Shown: piece after piece, positions 18,460 through 27,366 of the stretch
Layout: each line of letters starts with the position of its first letter
Position numbering within the stretch: position 1 is the first letter of the stretch
Assembly (NCBI RefSeq): GCF_009026145.1
Contig: NZ_WBUE01000003.1
Location: 186,001 to 250,000, forward strand
From: Hyphomicrobium sp.
GTDB taxonomy: Bacteria > Pseudomonadota > Alphaproteobacteria > Rhizobiales > Hyphomicrobiaceae
Length of the DNA: 64,000 nucleotides
Direction: 5' to 3'
Position numbers and translations under genes: made by a program
Notes under the pieces: generated by a model
What the model saw: the letters and a program-made list of their open reading frames with translations, nothing else
Databases searched by the model: none
What the model was told of the DNA's origin: nothing

Positions 18460-18914
18460 GTGGTAGAACTGAGCCAGCTGCAGAGTTCTCTGAGGTGCTG
18501 GAGACTGCCTGCCGGTCCGCCGGCTTTAACTTCGACGCTCCGCCAGCTGGGGGCCCAAGGGGTTTGCGAACTGCCGCCTCTCGTTTGCACCAACTCGCCG
18601 AGCGCGAGTTCGAGCGCCGGACCGAAGCGCTCTTTGCTTCTCTCGCATCCTATCTGGAGCACCAAGGCGAGCGCGGGACGCCAGGGGTCGACAGGCTCGC
18701 CGACCCGCAGTCCGTCGCCAAGGAGCTTTGCATCACCGCGCAGATGAGCGTGGATGATCTCAACCGTCTGCGCCGTCAATTTGCTCTCGCCAACCACCCC
18801 GACCGCGCCGGCTCGGACGAGCGCAGGAATGCCACCCAGCGCATGATGATCGCCAACATGCTCATCGATCGGGAAATGAAGCGCCGGCTGTCACAACGGC
18901 CATCTTCATCGTGA
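18444..18914 (+). CDS. J-domain-like protein at the end of the che operon
   Basis: The 156-residue protein overlaps the preceding gene by 16 bases, so it probably belongs to the che operon. The C-terminal 60 residues look like a J domain: a helix (VDDLNRLRRQFALANHPD), the diagnostic His-Pro-Asp tripeptide at 118-120, then RAGSDERRNATQRMMIANML. A partner Hsp70 interaction is therefore possible. The N-terminal 90 residues are helical and match nothing I know. No transmembrane segment or zinc-finger region is seen. Its role in chemotaxis is unknown. Confidence 0.6.
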   Translation: MRVLLSGRTEPAAEFSEVLETACRSAGFNFDAPPAGGPRGLRTAASRLHQLAEREFERRTEALFASLASYLEHQGERGTPGVDRLADPQSVAKELCITAQMSVDDLNRLRRQFALANHPDRAGSDERRNATQRMMIANMLIDREMKRRLSQRPSSS

Positions 18915-19047
18915 TGACGTAGGTCAGGACGTCAGGGAATTGAACAAATTCGAGCAATCGCTTTGAGAGGACGCCAATACCTTCGCAATAGGATCGATCC
19001 AACGGGCAAGGGCACGCAGAGTGCGATCAGTCGGGTTGGATCAACAG

Positions 19048-19236
19048 ATGTCGGCCGAGAAGAACCTAGCAATCCTCGTGGAGCGCAGAGATCGCATTCG
19101 CGAATGGCTTACGCGACAGGCCGAGCACACCGATTCCGAGCAGAAGCACCTCGATTCGGGCACGCCGGAGCAGGCTTACTGGCACCACGGTTACCAGGCC
19201 GCACTCGACGACATGCTCAAACTGCTCAGCCTATAG
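19048..19236 (+). CDS. Small hypothetical protein
   Basis: From the ATG at 19048 this encodes 62 residues (MSAEKNLAILVERRDRIREW, ending MLKLLSL); a GTG at 19021 would add nine. The product is charged and amphipathic-helical, with a central YWHHGYQAALDDM segment, and looks cytosolic. I do not recognise it. It is convergent with, and overlaps by 11 bases, the GIY-YIG-like gene on the other strand. Confidence 0.45.
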   Translation: MSAEKNLAILVERRDRIREWLTRQAEHTDSEQKHLDSGTPEQAYWHHGYQAALDDMLKLLSL

Positions 19237-19582
19237 TTTGGAAGATGCGGCAGCGCGGGCAATCCCACTTGGTCCCCTTGGTGCGGCCCGGATGTATCCG
19301 GTTGCCGGGCGGGTTGAAATCGTGGAAGAGCTCGCACTCCTTTTCAAAGGCTGACTGCGCGGACGCATAGAAGCTGAACTTGAACAGGGTGTCCGAACCG
19401 ATGCATTCGCACAACCTGCTGCGTATGTCGGTATCGGAGCGACCGACATGCTTCACCTGAAAGTTGCCGTTCGGATCGTTGCGGCCCAACGCGAAGACAC
19501 CTGCCGAGCGTCGCGCGACCGCACTGTTGATGCCGTCGAAGGTGAGGCGGTAGGGGCCGAGCAATCCTGTCTTCACAGCCAT
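19226..19582 (-). CDS. GIY-YIG-fold-like small protein
   Basis: The 118-residue protein shows the spacing of a GIY-YIG domain: GVF at 28-30 in place of GIY, HVG at 45-47 in place of YIG, an arginine in TDIRSRL (Arg55) and a glutamate in KECELFHDF where the metal-binding Glu is expected. A CPRC pair near the end could bind metal with other cysteines. Members of this superfamily cut or bind DNA, but the degenerate signature makes catalysis uncertain. It stands alone between the chemotaxis operon and the fliF operon. Confidence 0.5.
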   Translation of the reverse strand: MAVKTGLLGPYRLTFDGINSAVARRSAGVFALGRNDPNGNFQVKHVGRSDTDIRSRLCECIGSDTLFKFSFYASAQSAFEKECELFHDFNPPGNRIHPGRTKGTKWDCPRCRIFQTIG

Positions 19583-19640
19583 CGTTCAAAACCATCTTCC
19601 GTTTCGATGTGCGCGCGTGTCGGACACCGCCACAAGCACT

Positions 19641-20204
19641 CTATCGACCGCAATAGGCGCGGGAGTCACTCGTCCATTCACCAAAGCCTGCTCCGACCAT
19701 GTTGCCGATGACGCGACATACATACGCCTGCTGCGCCGGGATGTTATTCGGGCCGGCGTGGTATCGGGCGATAGCCTTGGTCCAGGTGCCCTCCCGCTCC
19801 TTGAGCTCGCTCAGAAAGTGGGCCGCATAGGCCACGTTCTTGGCAGGATCGAACATGTCGTCGAGCGAATCGAAACTCTCGCCGTGATAGTGATGGTTGA
19901 TCTGCATGCACCCGACGTCGATGCGCTTTGCCCCGCTGAGTTTCGCCTGGCGGAACGCACGCAGCGCCGCCGGTTTGTCGGCCTCGTATGCGGGGCGGCC
20001 GTCGATATTGAGTGCATAGGGTTGCAGCGACCCGCCGCGGCCCGACTCGGAAAGTCCGACAGCGTACAGCATGCCCAGCGGGACGTTGTGCATAGCGGAT
20101 GCCCGTACGAGCTCGCGCTCGCAAACGTTGCTTTCCGCTGAGAGCACCGCCGTCTGCCCGCTAAACATAAAGGCCGAGGCCAGCGCGATTCGTAGTCGTC
20201 TCAT
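19641..20204 (-). CDS. Lytic transglycosylase, flagellar cluster (Orf38-like)
   Basis: The ATG at 20204 follows CCGGAAC and gives about 187 residues; the open frame extends upstream into fliK. A signal peptide (LRIALASAFMFSG) leads to an SLT-type lysozyme-like domain. Its catalytic Glu53 lies in GLSESG, with the family motifs DVGCMQINHHYH and AIARYHAGP. It should cleave peptidoglycan in the periplasm. It overlaps the end of fliK/motD by 44 bases, the position of orf38 in Sinorhizobium. Since FlgJ here lacks a muramidase domain, this enzyme may open the wall for the rod. Confidence 0.82.
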   Translation of the reverse strand: MRRLRIALASAFMFSGQTAVLSAESNVCERELVRASAMHNVPLGMLYAVGLSESGRGGSLQPYALNIDGRPAYEADKPAALRAFRQAKLSGAKRIDVGCMQINHHYHGESFDSLDDMFDPAKNVAYAAHFLSELKEREGTWTKAIARYHAGPNNIPAQQAYVCRVIGNMVGAGFGEWTSDSRAYCGR

Positions 20205-21690
20205 GAGTGTCGTTCCGGCTTGCTTGTGGCCCGGTATCGCCATCGGGGCCCGTACTCCCGCGCGGCGCATGCTCCTGACGTTCCGACGCGCCGGACTGCG
20301 ATTGCGGTGAAGACTGCAGGTTTGCCTGCGTGCCGGACTGTCCAGGCTGCTGGGCCGCGGCTGTCCGGTCGCCCTCCGCCACGCGAATGGAGGCGGTATC
20401 GACGTTGTATCCGGCGGACCGCAGGAGCTTGGAGAGTGTGTCCTGGTCGCTGCGGATCAGCTCCGCCGTTTCCGTCCGCTCAGCTTCGACGTGCAGCTTC
20501 AACTCCGCATCCTTCAGCTCCATGCGGACCGTGACGGTGCCGAGATCGGCGGGCTGCAGCTGAATGTGCAGGATCTTGAGTGCCGGCTTCATGCCCGGCT
20601 GCTCGCGTGTCGTGTCGATGCGATCTGCGAGCTCAGGAGCCGAAGCGGCCTCGGTGGCGATGCGATCGGCAATCTGTTGTGCGGGCGGCGCAGCGACAGG
20701 GGGCGAGCCGTTAGCGGAAGGCAGCGCCGCATCCAGGGAAGTCGCCCCAACAGGCTCTCCGCCGAGCGCCTCCGGCCCCGTGCCCGGTTTGCTGCTGTCT
20801 TGCGCGGGGATGCCGGCATGGCGACCTTCCGATGTCGGCGAGACTGGCGCGAAATGTGTTTCCTGCCGCAGAACGTCTGCCTTCGGCCGTTGCGTTGCCG
20901 CCGGGATCTCAAGCCGTCGCGCTAGTGCGGTCGCACCATCGGCGACGCGCACCACGGAGGGGTCTGCCGCCGGTGCAGGTCTCTGGTTCCTGTCCACCCG
21001 CTCCGACTTGTTCTTGTCGATGGGAGTTCCCTGGGCACCGAGGCGCGCGAGGGCCGGGTCAGTGCCGGTTGCAGGATGAGCTGCATCCGTGTTGTCCACT
21101 TGACCCTTTGCCGTGCCGTCAACCGGGAGCGCCGGCCGCGCCTCAGTCCCGGTGGGCTTCGGCGCAACCTTTGTCTCGGACGCGGCCTCAGAATCTGCTG
21201 CCTCTCGTGCAGTCGGCGACCGCATGGGGGCGTCCGACCCGCGTCCTACAGACGGTTGTCCGTGATTGAGCGCAACGAGGGCGGCGACGCCATTGGCTGT
21301 AGCGGTAGTGGCGTCAGCCCCCGGTCCCTGAATTCGAGGCGCGTCGGACATCTCTTGCTGGTGCGGATCGCTATCGGGCTGCAGATCGGTGCCGGAAAGG
21401 AAATCGCCCAACGAGCCAACCTGCGGATCGGCGCCCTCCTCTGGAGCAAGCTGCACCTCGATGTCGTGCCGCTGCATGTTGGACCGCTCGCCAGCCCTGG
21501 CGCTGCCCTTGGCCAAGGCGGATTCGCCAGAGCCGTTCGTCTGCAGCTTGGACAGAAGCTCGCCGAACCCCTCTTCCGCCTCACCGGTGACGGTACCGGC
21601 GTCGCTCTTTGCGCCTGTGTCGTGCAGAGGTCCGACCCCGGCTTTCGAGGGGGCGGTCGGAGGCGCTGCAATGGTTCCGGGTGTCGTCAT
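20161..21690 (-). CDS. fliK: Flagellar hook-length control protein FliK (MotD)
   Basis: The 509-residue protein has a long disordered region rich in Ala, Pro, Gly, Asp and Thr, then a conserved C-terminal domain at about residues 365-450. That domain is recognisable by LKILHIQLQPADLGTVTVR and by LSKLLRSAGYNVDTASIRV. This is the hook-length-control layout: a secreted ruler region and a domain that switches FlhB specificity. In rhizobia the gene was named motD because of its place after motC. Start and motC stop overlap (ATGA). Confidence 0.87.
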   Translation of the reverse strand: MTTPGTIAAPPTAPSKAGVGPLHDTGAKSDAGTVTGEAEEGFGELLSKLQTNGSGESALAKGSARAGERSNMQRHDIEVQLAPEEGADPQVGSLGDFLSGTDLQPDSDPHQQEMSDAPRIQGPGADATTATANGVAALVALNHGQPSVGRGSDAPMRSPTAREAADSEAASETKVAPKPTGTEARPALPVDGTAKGQVDNTDAAHPATGTDPALARLGAQGTPIDKNKSERVDRNQRPAPAADPSVVRVADGATALARRLEIPAATQRPKADVLRQETHFAPVSPTSEGRHAGIPAQDSSKPGTGPEALGGEPVGATSLDAALPSANGSPPVAAPPAQQIADRIATEAASAPELADRIDTTREQPGMKPALKILHIQLQPADLGTVTVRMELKDAELKLHVEAERTETAELIRSDQDTLSKLLRSAGYNVDTASIRVAEGDRTAAAQQPGQSGTQANLQSSPQSQSGASERQEHAPRGSTGPDGDTGPQASRNDTHETTTNRAGLGLYV

Positions 21691-22868
21691 CTCGCGGCCT
21701 CGCTTAAGAGCCCATCGACGCGCGCGATCGCACGTTCTGCATCGCTGACCACGCTTGAAATCGCGGAATCGGCTGACTCGCCGGCTACCGTCTCGTTCGG
21801 GCTCGCCTCATTGGTTCCCTGCGGGAGCAGCGGCGGCCGCGAGATCGCGTCGGCGACGGCAAGCGCCGCATAAAGGAGTGCCTCCTCGCGCGCACCGAGC
21901 TTCGATTTGTCAATCAATCGAAGCGACGTGCGGCCCTGCTCGTAGTCGGACGTGACAATCAAAGCCGCCGCCTCGAACAGCATCAGCCGCATCGCGTCAA
22001 GACGCCGTGATTTTGCATCAATGGCCGCTACTCGACCCGCGAGGCGTACGACCTCCACGTTGGCGACGGCGATGCCTTCCTCCGCGACTGCAAGGCAAGT
22101 CTCTCCGCGCTCGACATCGGGCAGCCCGCGAAGCAGACGCTCGAGCTCTGCAATGCGCTTTGGGTCGGCGGTATAGCCACCTGCTGCTACCTCGCGAGCG
22201 AATTGGCGCTCGAAGCTCCTTACGAATATCGAGTTTGAAAACCGCCTGAAATACTGAGAGGAGAGTGCCTCGAAAGCATCGAACTCGCCCATCCTTGCAG
22301 CCAAAATTGCCTGACGCCGCAGCGCCGCTTCCTCGATGATTGTGCCGGGCGCCACGATGCGTGCCCGGTCGAGTAGGGCAAATGCCTTGCGCGGATCGTT
22401 CTTCGCTACAAGCAGGGCACGCACTAGAGCGACGTGCCCGCCGACGCTGCGGTCGAGCGAGTCAATGTCTATTCCGTCGAGGAGCTCTATCGCTTCAGCG
22501 TCGCGGCGCTCACCATATGCCAACGCTCCTTTCACCAGCCGGTCATCAATACCAAGCGCAACGCCCGATCCGGTCAGTTTGCGCAACACGCGAGGGTCGC
22601 CTCCACTCAGGACGTAGATCACGGCTGCGCGCGCATTCCGCGGATCTGCCCATACGCTTGCGTCGAACTTGGTGAGTTGCGCGGCAACCTTCGCAATCCG
22701 CTCCGTTTGCTCAGCCCGAGCGTTCTTGGTTTTTAGAACCGCTTGGTCCTGGAATATTTGCAGCTCGCGCACGAGTTCGAAGGGCTTCTTCTCCGATCCA
22801 GCGGCAGCCGGCGCGCCAACAGGAGCCATGGCCCAGAGCACCAGAACGAAGCAGAGCGCGATCCGCAT
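21687..22868 (-). CDS. motC: Periplasmic motility protein MotC
   Basis: The start is the ATG at 22868, which shares its A with the motB stop (TGATG), giving 393 residues. A signal peptide (MRIALCFVLVLWAMAPVG) is followed by a helical, repeat-like periplasmic domain (KPFELVRELQIFQDQAV, then GGDPRVLRKL, then VARALLVAKND-type helices). MotC in Sinorhizobium binds the periplasmic part of MotB and is needed for rotation. The order motB-motC-fliK here matches that system. MotE, its proposed chaperone, is encoded at 31921. Confidence 0.85.
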   Translation of the reverse strand: MRIALCFVLVLWAMAPVGAPAAAGSEKKPFELVRELQIFQDQAVLKTKNARAEQTERIAKVAAQLTKFDASVWADPRNARAAVIYVLSGGDPRVLRKLTGSGVALGIDDRLVKGALAYGERRDAEAIELLDGIDIDSLDRSVGGHVALVRALLVAKNDPRKAFALLDRARIVAPGTIIEEAALRRQAILAARMGEFDAFEALSSQYFRRFSNSIFVRSFERQFAREVAAGGYTADPKRIAELERLLRGLPDVERGETCLAVAEEGIAVANVEVVRLAGRVAAIDAKSRRLDAMRLMLFEAAALIVTSDYEQGRTSLRLIDKSKLGAREEALLYAALAVADAISRPPLLPQGTNEASPNETVAGESADSAISSVVSDAERAIARVDGLLSEAAR

Positions 22869-23986
22869 CAGGGCTTGCCCTTTAGCAGCAGGACTTCGAT
22901 GCGCCGGTTCTCCGCTGCGAGCGGACGATCGACAATCTTCAGGTCGTGATCCGCATGCCCCTCGATGCGATCGACGCGCGCCTCGGAGAGGCCGCTGCGC
23001 ACGAGCATGTAGTAGGCCATGTGCGCCCTGGCGGTCGAAAGCCGCCAATTGTCGTAGTCATCAGACCTGAACGGCCTACCATCCGTGTGGCCGCGAATGA
23101 CGATTTGCTCGGGACGGCCGGCAATGATCTTGCCAATCTTTTCCATCAGGACCACGAGGCCCGGCTCCGGGCGCGCGGACGCGATGCCGAACATCTCGAA
23201 ATTTGGCTGGTCGGTGATGCTGATCAGTGGGCCATCGTCCGTCGATCGAACGTCGATGCCCGGTATGGCAGAGAAACCGGATCGCCTAACCGTCTCTTCA
23301 ATCTGTCGCCGTAATTCAGTAATTGCGCCCATGCTGTCGTCATGGCCGGTCGCCGGTTGCGAGGAGGAAGGACCGCTGTCGCCCTCGCTCTTGCGTCCCG
23401 GGGCGCTTGCGTCCTCCTTCTCGCCGGTCTGTCCGCCGGCCCTGCCCTGGCGCGAGAGCTCGTAGCGAGTATCCGGATCGAAGGGATCGCGAAACGCCTC
23501 CCCCGTCTTATGCGCCGGTGTATTTCCTCTCTCCGTCACTGCCAGCTCTGGAGCTGTTTTGCCGGCCTGCTCCGCAATCCTGTCGAGCGCCTCGTAGGGA
23601 TCGTTGAACAAAGCTGCCTCGGCCTTCCTTTCCGACACCTTGCCGGCGGACGATCCGCGCGGCTTGTCGGTTTCTGGCAATCCGTGCTCGCTGTCCTCGT
23701 GCTCACCCCCGGGCTCCATGGTGAAGAGGCCCTTCGGTCGCGCGGTCGAATCGGTCAATCGCATTGGATTGAAGTAGTTTGCGACCCCCGTGATCGTCTT
23801 GTCATCGGTCGCAGTTATCAACCACATGACCAGAAAGAAGGCCATGAGCGCCGTCATGAAGTCGGCGTGCGCGATCTTCCACACGCCACCCTTGTGCGGA
23901 GCCTCCTCTCCGTCATTTCGCCGGCGGATGATGACGAGCTCGTGCTGCCGTGTATCCTCTTCGCCTTCGCTCTGGGGCCCCGTCAT
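22868..23986 (-). CDS. motB: Flagellar stator protein MotB
   Basis: The ATG at 23986 overlaps the fliH-like stop (ATGA) and gives 372 residues. After a charged N-terminus comes the plug and membrane helix with the proton-binding aspartate (KIAHADFMTALMAFFLVMWL, Asp in HADFMT). A long polar linker rich in Glu, Gly and Lys follows. The C-terminal OmpA-like peptidoglycan-binding domain is marked by VIRGHTDGRPF and LSTARAHMAYYML. It anchors the stator to the cell wall next to MotA, which is encoded at 40405 in another operon. Confidence 0.92.
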   Translation of the reverse strand: MTGPQSEGEEDTRQHELVIIRRRNDGEEAPHKGGVWKIAHADFMTALMAFFLVMWLITATDDKTITGVANYFNPMRLTDSTARPKGLFTMEPGGEHEDSEHGLPETDKPRGSSAGKVSERKAEAALFNDPYEALDRIAEQAGKTAPELAVTERGNTPAHKTGEAFRDPFDPDTRYELSRQGRAGGQTGEKEDASAPGRKSEGDSGPSSSQPATGHDDSMGAITELRRQIEETVRRSGFSAIPGIDVRSTDDGPLISITDQPNFEMFGIASARPEPGLVVLMEKIGKIIAGRPEQIVIRGHTDGRPFRSDDYDNWRLSTARAHMAYYMLVRSGLSEARVDRIEGHADHDLKIVDRPLAAENRRIEVLLLKGKP

Positions 23987-24624
23987 GCGACTTGCCCTTC
24001 GCTGTACTTCAGCCATGCCGCGATGCGAGTCTCAATAATAGATGCACCGGCTTTGAGCTGAACGTCGCAGGCCTCATTGACGACGTACGACACGGTAACG
24101 ACAGATGCTGAGAGACTTGCGCGCACAGTACTGAGCAGATCTTCAGGAGCCGAGATCTCCAAGGTGATGCCGGGATTGGTGGCGATGAGCTCCTCTACTA
24201 TCGCGCGCAGCTGGCGGATTGCCTCATCGCGAGCCGCTTCGGCCAAAAAGGGCCTGAGGACACGTTCGACAGATTCAGCGATGCGATCCTCCAGGTCGCG
24301 GACAGCCATCCCGATCTGTTCCGCGATCCGCGGACCTTGCTCCTCGCACCAGGACATTCGAGCTGTGGCGAGACTCTGCTCCAATGCGGCCTTCTGTTCC
24401 TCGAGCCGAGCAATCGTCTCGGCTTCGGCTGCTTTCCTGCCCTCTTCAATCCCTCGCGCGTGCGCCTCCTCAACCCGCTCCGCCCAGTCGCTGTCGCCGC
24501 CAACTGTAGAAGACGGACGCGGGGATTCCTCGCCAACCTCCGACGCGATATCCTTGGCGCTGAAATCAACGAGGTAGGGAGCAGCCGGAACTACGCTCAC
24601 GGCTACGACCCTCCACGCAGCCAT
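23983..24624 (-). CDS. fliH: FliH-like flagellar export regulator
   Basis: The 213-residue protein lies between fliF and motB and overlaps both. It has the FliH layout: a variable N-terminus, a long coiled coil (WAERVEEAHARGIEEGRKAAE onward to about residue 130), and a C-terminal domain (LRAIVEELIATNPGITLEIS, then DVQLKAGASIIETRI). FliH binds and restrains the export ATPase FliI, which is encoded at 42962. Sequence similarity in this family is weak, so the call rests on layout and position. Confidence 0.75.
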   Translation of the reverse strand: MAAWRVVAVSVVPAAPYLVDFSAKDIASEVGEESPRPSSTVGGDSDWAERVEEAHARGIEEGRKAAEAETIARLEEQKAALEQSLATARMSWCEEQGPRIAEQIGMAVRDLEDRIAESVERVLRPFLAEAARDEAIRQLRAIVEELIATNPGITLEISAPEDLLSTVRASLSASVVTVSYVVNEACDVQLKAGASIIETRIAAWLKYSEGQVA

Positions 24625-26234
24625 TGCCTCAGAATTGCGACCGCCTGGTCCTCGTCGTAGTCCACCATCTGCTCAAGTCGTTTCTGCGGTGTGCGATTGA
24701 TCTTGCTGGTCAGATCTCCGATGAGGTCTGGAACAGGCTCGGGCGCAAGCTGCGAGTCCATGGCAAATGCCGGCGCAATTTGCGGCTCAAAAGGCAACTC
24801 GTCTGCGGCTCTGGCCACCTGTGAAGGCTGGAACTCGAGCAACATGCGAGTGGCGGGCCGCAAACCAAACCACGCGAGTATGATAGCCGCGCCGATGACG
24901 GCCAGCGCCTTCGCAAAAGCGCCCAGCTGGCCGAGCAGATATTCGCCGGTCCCGGGCGAGGGCACGGGCTGCAATAGATCGCTGGCGGGCAGAAAATCGA
25001 CCGCTGCCACCGTGATCCGGTCTCCGCGCTTCTGATCGGCGCCCGTCGCCGACGCGACCAGGCTCTCAACCTCCTTCAGCTTTGCATCCATCGCCTCTGG
25101 GGATGCCTTATCGCCCAGCAAGGCCTGCAAACGCCCGCGGTTGATGACAACGGCGACAGTCAGCGCCTCGACCCTGTAGCCGTCGCTCACAGTCGAGATC
25201 GTCTTGGAGTTTGCTTCGAAGTTCTTCAGCTCCTCCTTGCGCTCGCTGGACCGCGACGATCCGTTGGCTGCACCCGCGCTTTGCGGCTGCTCAGCCGGAA
25301 GATTCTGGTCCACCCCGACGGGTTGAGCGTTTCCTGCATCCTTCGAGTTCGTCCGCTCCTTGACCGTGCGCCGCGAACGCTCGAACCGCGAGTCCGGATC
25401 GAAGGCGGTCTCGTTGATCTGACGCTTATCGATGTTGAGCCGGGCGGCAACACTGAGCTCGAAGTTGTCGATGCCGATATAGGGAGCCAGTGTCTCGCTC
25501 ACGTTTTGCTTCAGCTCGCTCGCAACGGTTTTCTCGAGCTCCAGCATCTTGGTCGGCGCCGCGTTGAAGGTCCCGTCGCCGGCGGCAAGCACGGTACCGT
25601 CCGTGCTGAGCACGCGGACCTTGTCTATTGTCATTCCCGGGATGGCGGCTGCAACAAGATGCCGGATCGCCTGCGCAGACGAGAAGTCTGCCGAGGAGTC
25701 GGTTCGGATCACCACCGACGCCGACGGCTGCTGCGTGCTGCGGCGGAAGGAGCCAGCGTCCGCCATGACGATATGGACGCGTGCGGCTCGAACACCCTTC
25801 ATGCCTTGAATGGTGCGGGCGATCTCTCCTTCTAGGGCCCGCACCCGGGTAATCTCCTGCATGAAGGAGGTAAGACCGATGGCGCCCATCTTGTCGAAGA
25901 GCTCGTATCCTGCGCCGGCGCTGCTCGGGAGGCCCTTTTCCGCCAGCATCATCCGGGCCCGCGAGGCCTGTCCGGGATGGACCAGGACGGCTGTTCCTTC
26001 CGGATTGACGTCGAAGGAAATGCCCGCTTCCTGCAGCGCCGCACCGACCCGGGCCACATCCTGCGCCTCGAGGCCTGCGTACAAGGTTTCGTACTCGGGC
26101 CGGCTCACATAGTAGCTGCCGAGGCCGACGGCAACGAAGACCGTGAGCCCAACCAGGCCCAGCACGGCGAGCCGCCGCGGACCCAGGGCAAGCAAGTTGC
26201 CCCACAATTGCTTGAGCTGATCGCCCCAGACCAT
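24603..26234 (-). CDS. fliF: Flagellar MS-ring protein FliF
   Basis: The 543-residue inner-membrane protein forms the MS ring. It has two membrane helices (near residues 20-45 and 440-465) flanking the periplasmic ring-building motifs. The YscJ/FliF motif is at YETLYAGLEAQDVARV, and VRAARVHIVMADAGSFRR follows. The cytoplasmic C-terminus that binds FliG includes KRLEQMVDYDEDQAVAILRQ. A strong GAGGAGG ribosome site precedes the ATG. It opens the operon fliF-fliH-motB-motC-fliK-lytic transglycosylase. Confidence 0.94.
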   Translation of the reverse strand: MVWGDQLKQLWGNLLALGPRRLAVLGLVGLTVFVAVGLGSYYVSRPEYETLYAGLEAQDVARVGAALQEAGISFDVNPEGTAVLVHPGQASRARMMLAEKGLPSSAGAGYELFDKMGAIGLTSFMQEITRVRALEGEIARTIQGMKGVRAARVHIVMADAGSFRRSTQQPSASVVIRTDSSADFSSAQAIRHLVAAAIPGMTIDKVRVLSTDGTVLAAGDGTFNAAPTKMLELEKTVASELKQNVSETLAPYIGIDNFELSVAARLNIDKRQINETAFDPDSRFERSRRTVKERTNSKDAGNAQPVGVDQNLPAEQPQSAGAANGSSRSSERKEELKNFEANSKTISTVSDGYRVEALTVAVVINRGRLQALLGDKASPEAMDAKLKEVESLVASATGADQKRGDRITVAAVDFLPASDLLQPVPSPGTGEYLLGQLGAFAKALAVIGAAIILAWFGLRPATRMLLEFQPSQVARAADELPFEPQIAPAFAMDSQLAPEPVPDLIGDLTSKINRTPQKRLEQMVDYDEDQAVAILRQWLRGGS

Positions 26235-26317
26235 GCGCCTCCTCGGGGATGCGAATCCGGTTTATGGATTGTCGGCGCGATCTTTCGGGTGGAACCTTGC
26301 GTGAGAATTGCCATACG

Positions 26318-26350
26318 AAAGGCCGAGCCCTCGGAGAGAGCTCGGCCTTT
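26318..26350 (-). terminator. Hairpin terminator after the first flagellin gene
   Basis: The 11-bp perfect inverted repeat AAAGGCCGAGC / GCTCGGCCTTT lies 24 bases after the flagellin stop codon. It is followed on the minus strand by a short T-containing stretch. It separates the flagellin from fliF. Confidence 0.75.
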
Positions 26351-26373
26351 CCAATTTCTCGACGTTTGTTGCC

Positions 26374-27312
26374 TTACTGGAACAGCCGCAGGATGCTCTG
26401 GCTCGAGCTGTTGGCGATGCTGAGCGCCTGGATGCCGAGTTGCTGCTTCACCTGCAGCGCCTGTAGGCGGGTCGATTCCTCGTTCATGTCCGCGTCGACC
26501 AGCTGGCTGATGCCGCCTTCGATCGCATCCATCAGGCTGGAGACGAACGACTGCTGGATCTCGATGCGCGCCTTGGCGGCGCCGAGCGCCGTTGCGCCGG
26601 CGGTCATCTCGGTGATCGCCCGGTCGGCGCCCTTGATGTAGCCGTCGAGGATGGCGAGATCGGCCGTGCTGTCGGTCAACGCCGAGATGTTGAGCGTCGA
26701 GATGGCGAATGTACCGGCCGCATCCACCACGCCCGTCGTTGCGTTACGCGTGGCATCGAGGATACCGGATGCCGCTGCGTTCGCATCGAACAGAATCATC
26801 GAGTTGGTATTGACGGAGATCGTCTGCACCGAAATCGTGCCGCCGGCACGGCTAATCGAGGAGACAATGCTCTTGGTGGCATTGAAACCGGCCGCGCTCG
26901 AATCGACGGAGAGCCAGTTCTGGCCCTGCAGCGTGGCAGCGCTGGCCATGCCGGTGAGCTGCGCCTGCAGCTCGGTGATTTCCGTCTGGATCTTGGCGCG
27001 GTCGAGGCCCGGCTGCGCCGCGGCGACGAGCTTGTCCTTGATCTTGGTGACGATGTTCTTGGCCTCGTCGAGGGCGGTGTAGGCGACGTCGACGGTGGCG
27101 GCGCCGAGGCCGAGCGCATCCTGCACCGTGGAGAGTGCCGATGAGTCCGAGCGCATCGTGGTCGCGATCGACCAGTAGGCGGCGTTGTCGGCGGCCGTGG
27201 CGACGCGCAGGCCCGTCGAGATGCGGTCCTGGGTTTGCGTGAGAGCCTGGTTGGTTGCCGTGAGCGACCGCAATGCCGTCATTGCGGCGACGTTGGTATT
27301 GATACTGGCCAT
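26374..27312 (-). CDS. Flagellin (copy 1 of 3)
   Basis: The 312-residue protein forms the filament. The N-terminal D0/D1 helices (MASINTNVAAMTALRSL, then ISTGLRVATAADNAAYWSIA) and the C-terminal helix ending SSSQSILRLFQ are typical, and the central variable region is short. Like other rhizobial flagellins it is far smaller than E. coli FliC. It is nearly identical to the two upstream copies except in the centre. Its mRNA leader carries the structured motif at 27367-27428 and a hairpin that covers the ribosome site. Confidence 0.93.
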   Translation of the reverse strand: MASINTNVAAMTALRSLTATNQALTQTQDRISTGLRVATAADNAAYWSIATTMRSDSSALSTVQDALGLGAATVDVAYTALDEAKNIVTKIKDKLVAAAQPGLDRAKIQTEITELQAQLTGMASAATLQGQNWLSVDSSAAGFNATKSIVSSISRAGGTISVQTISVNTNSMILFDANAAASGILDATRNATTGVVDAAGTFAISTLNISALTDSTADLAILDGYIKGADRAITEMTAGATALGAAKARIEIQQSFVSSLMDAIEGGISQLVDADMNEESTRLQALQVKQQLGIQALSIANSSSQSILRLFQ

Positions 27313-27319
27313 GAAGGTT

Positions 27320-27354
27320 TGTCCCTTGGGTTACTGTTTTACAAGTCGGGGACA
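27320..27354 (-). promoter_or_regulatory. Shine-Dalgarno-masking hairpin, flagellin 1 leader
   Basis: On the minus strand TGTCCC (27354-27349) is complementary to GGGACA (27325-27320). GGGACA contains the Shine-Dalgarno sequence, eight to thirteen bases before the ATG. The pairing would hide the ribosome site. The same pairing is present in the flagellin 2 leader. Confidence 0.5.
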
Positions 27355-27366
27355 TACCGGGTCGCC

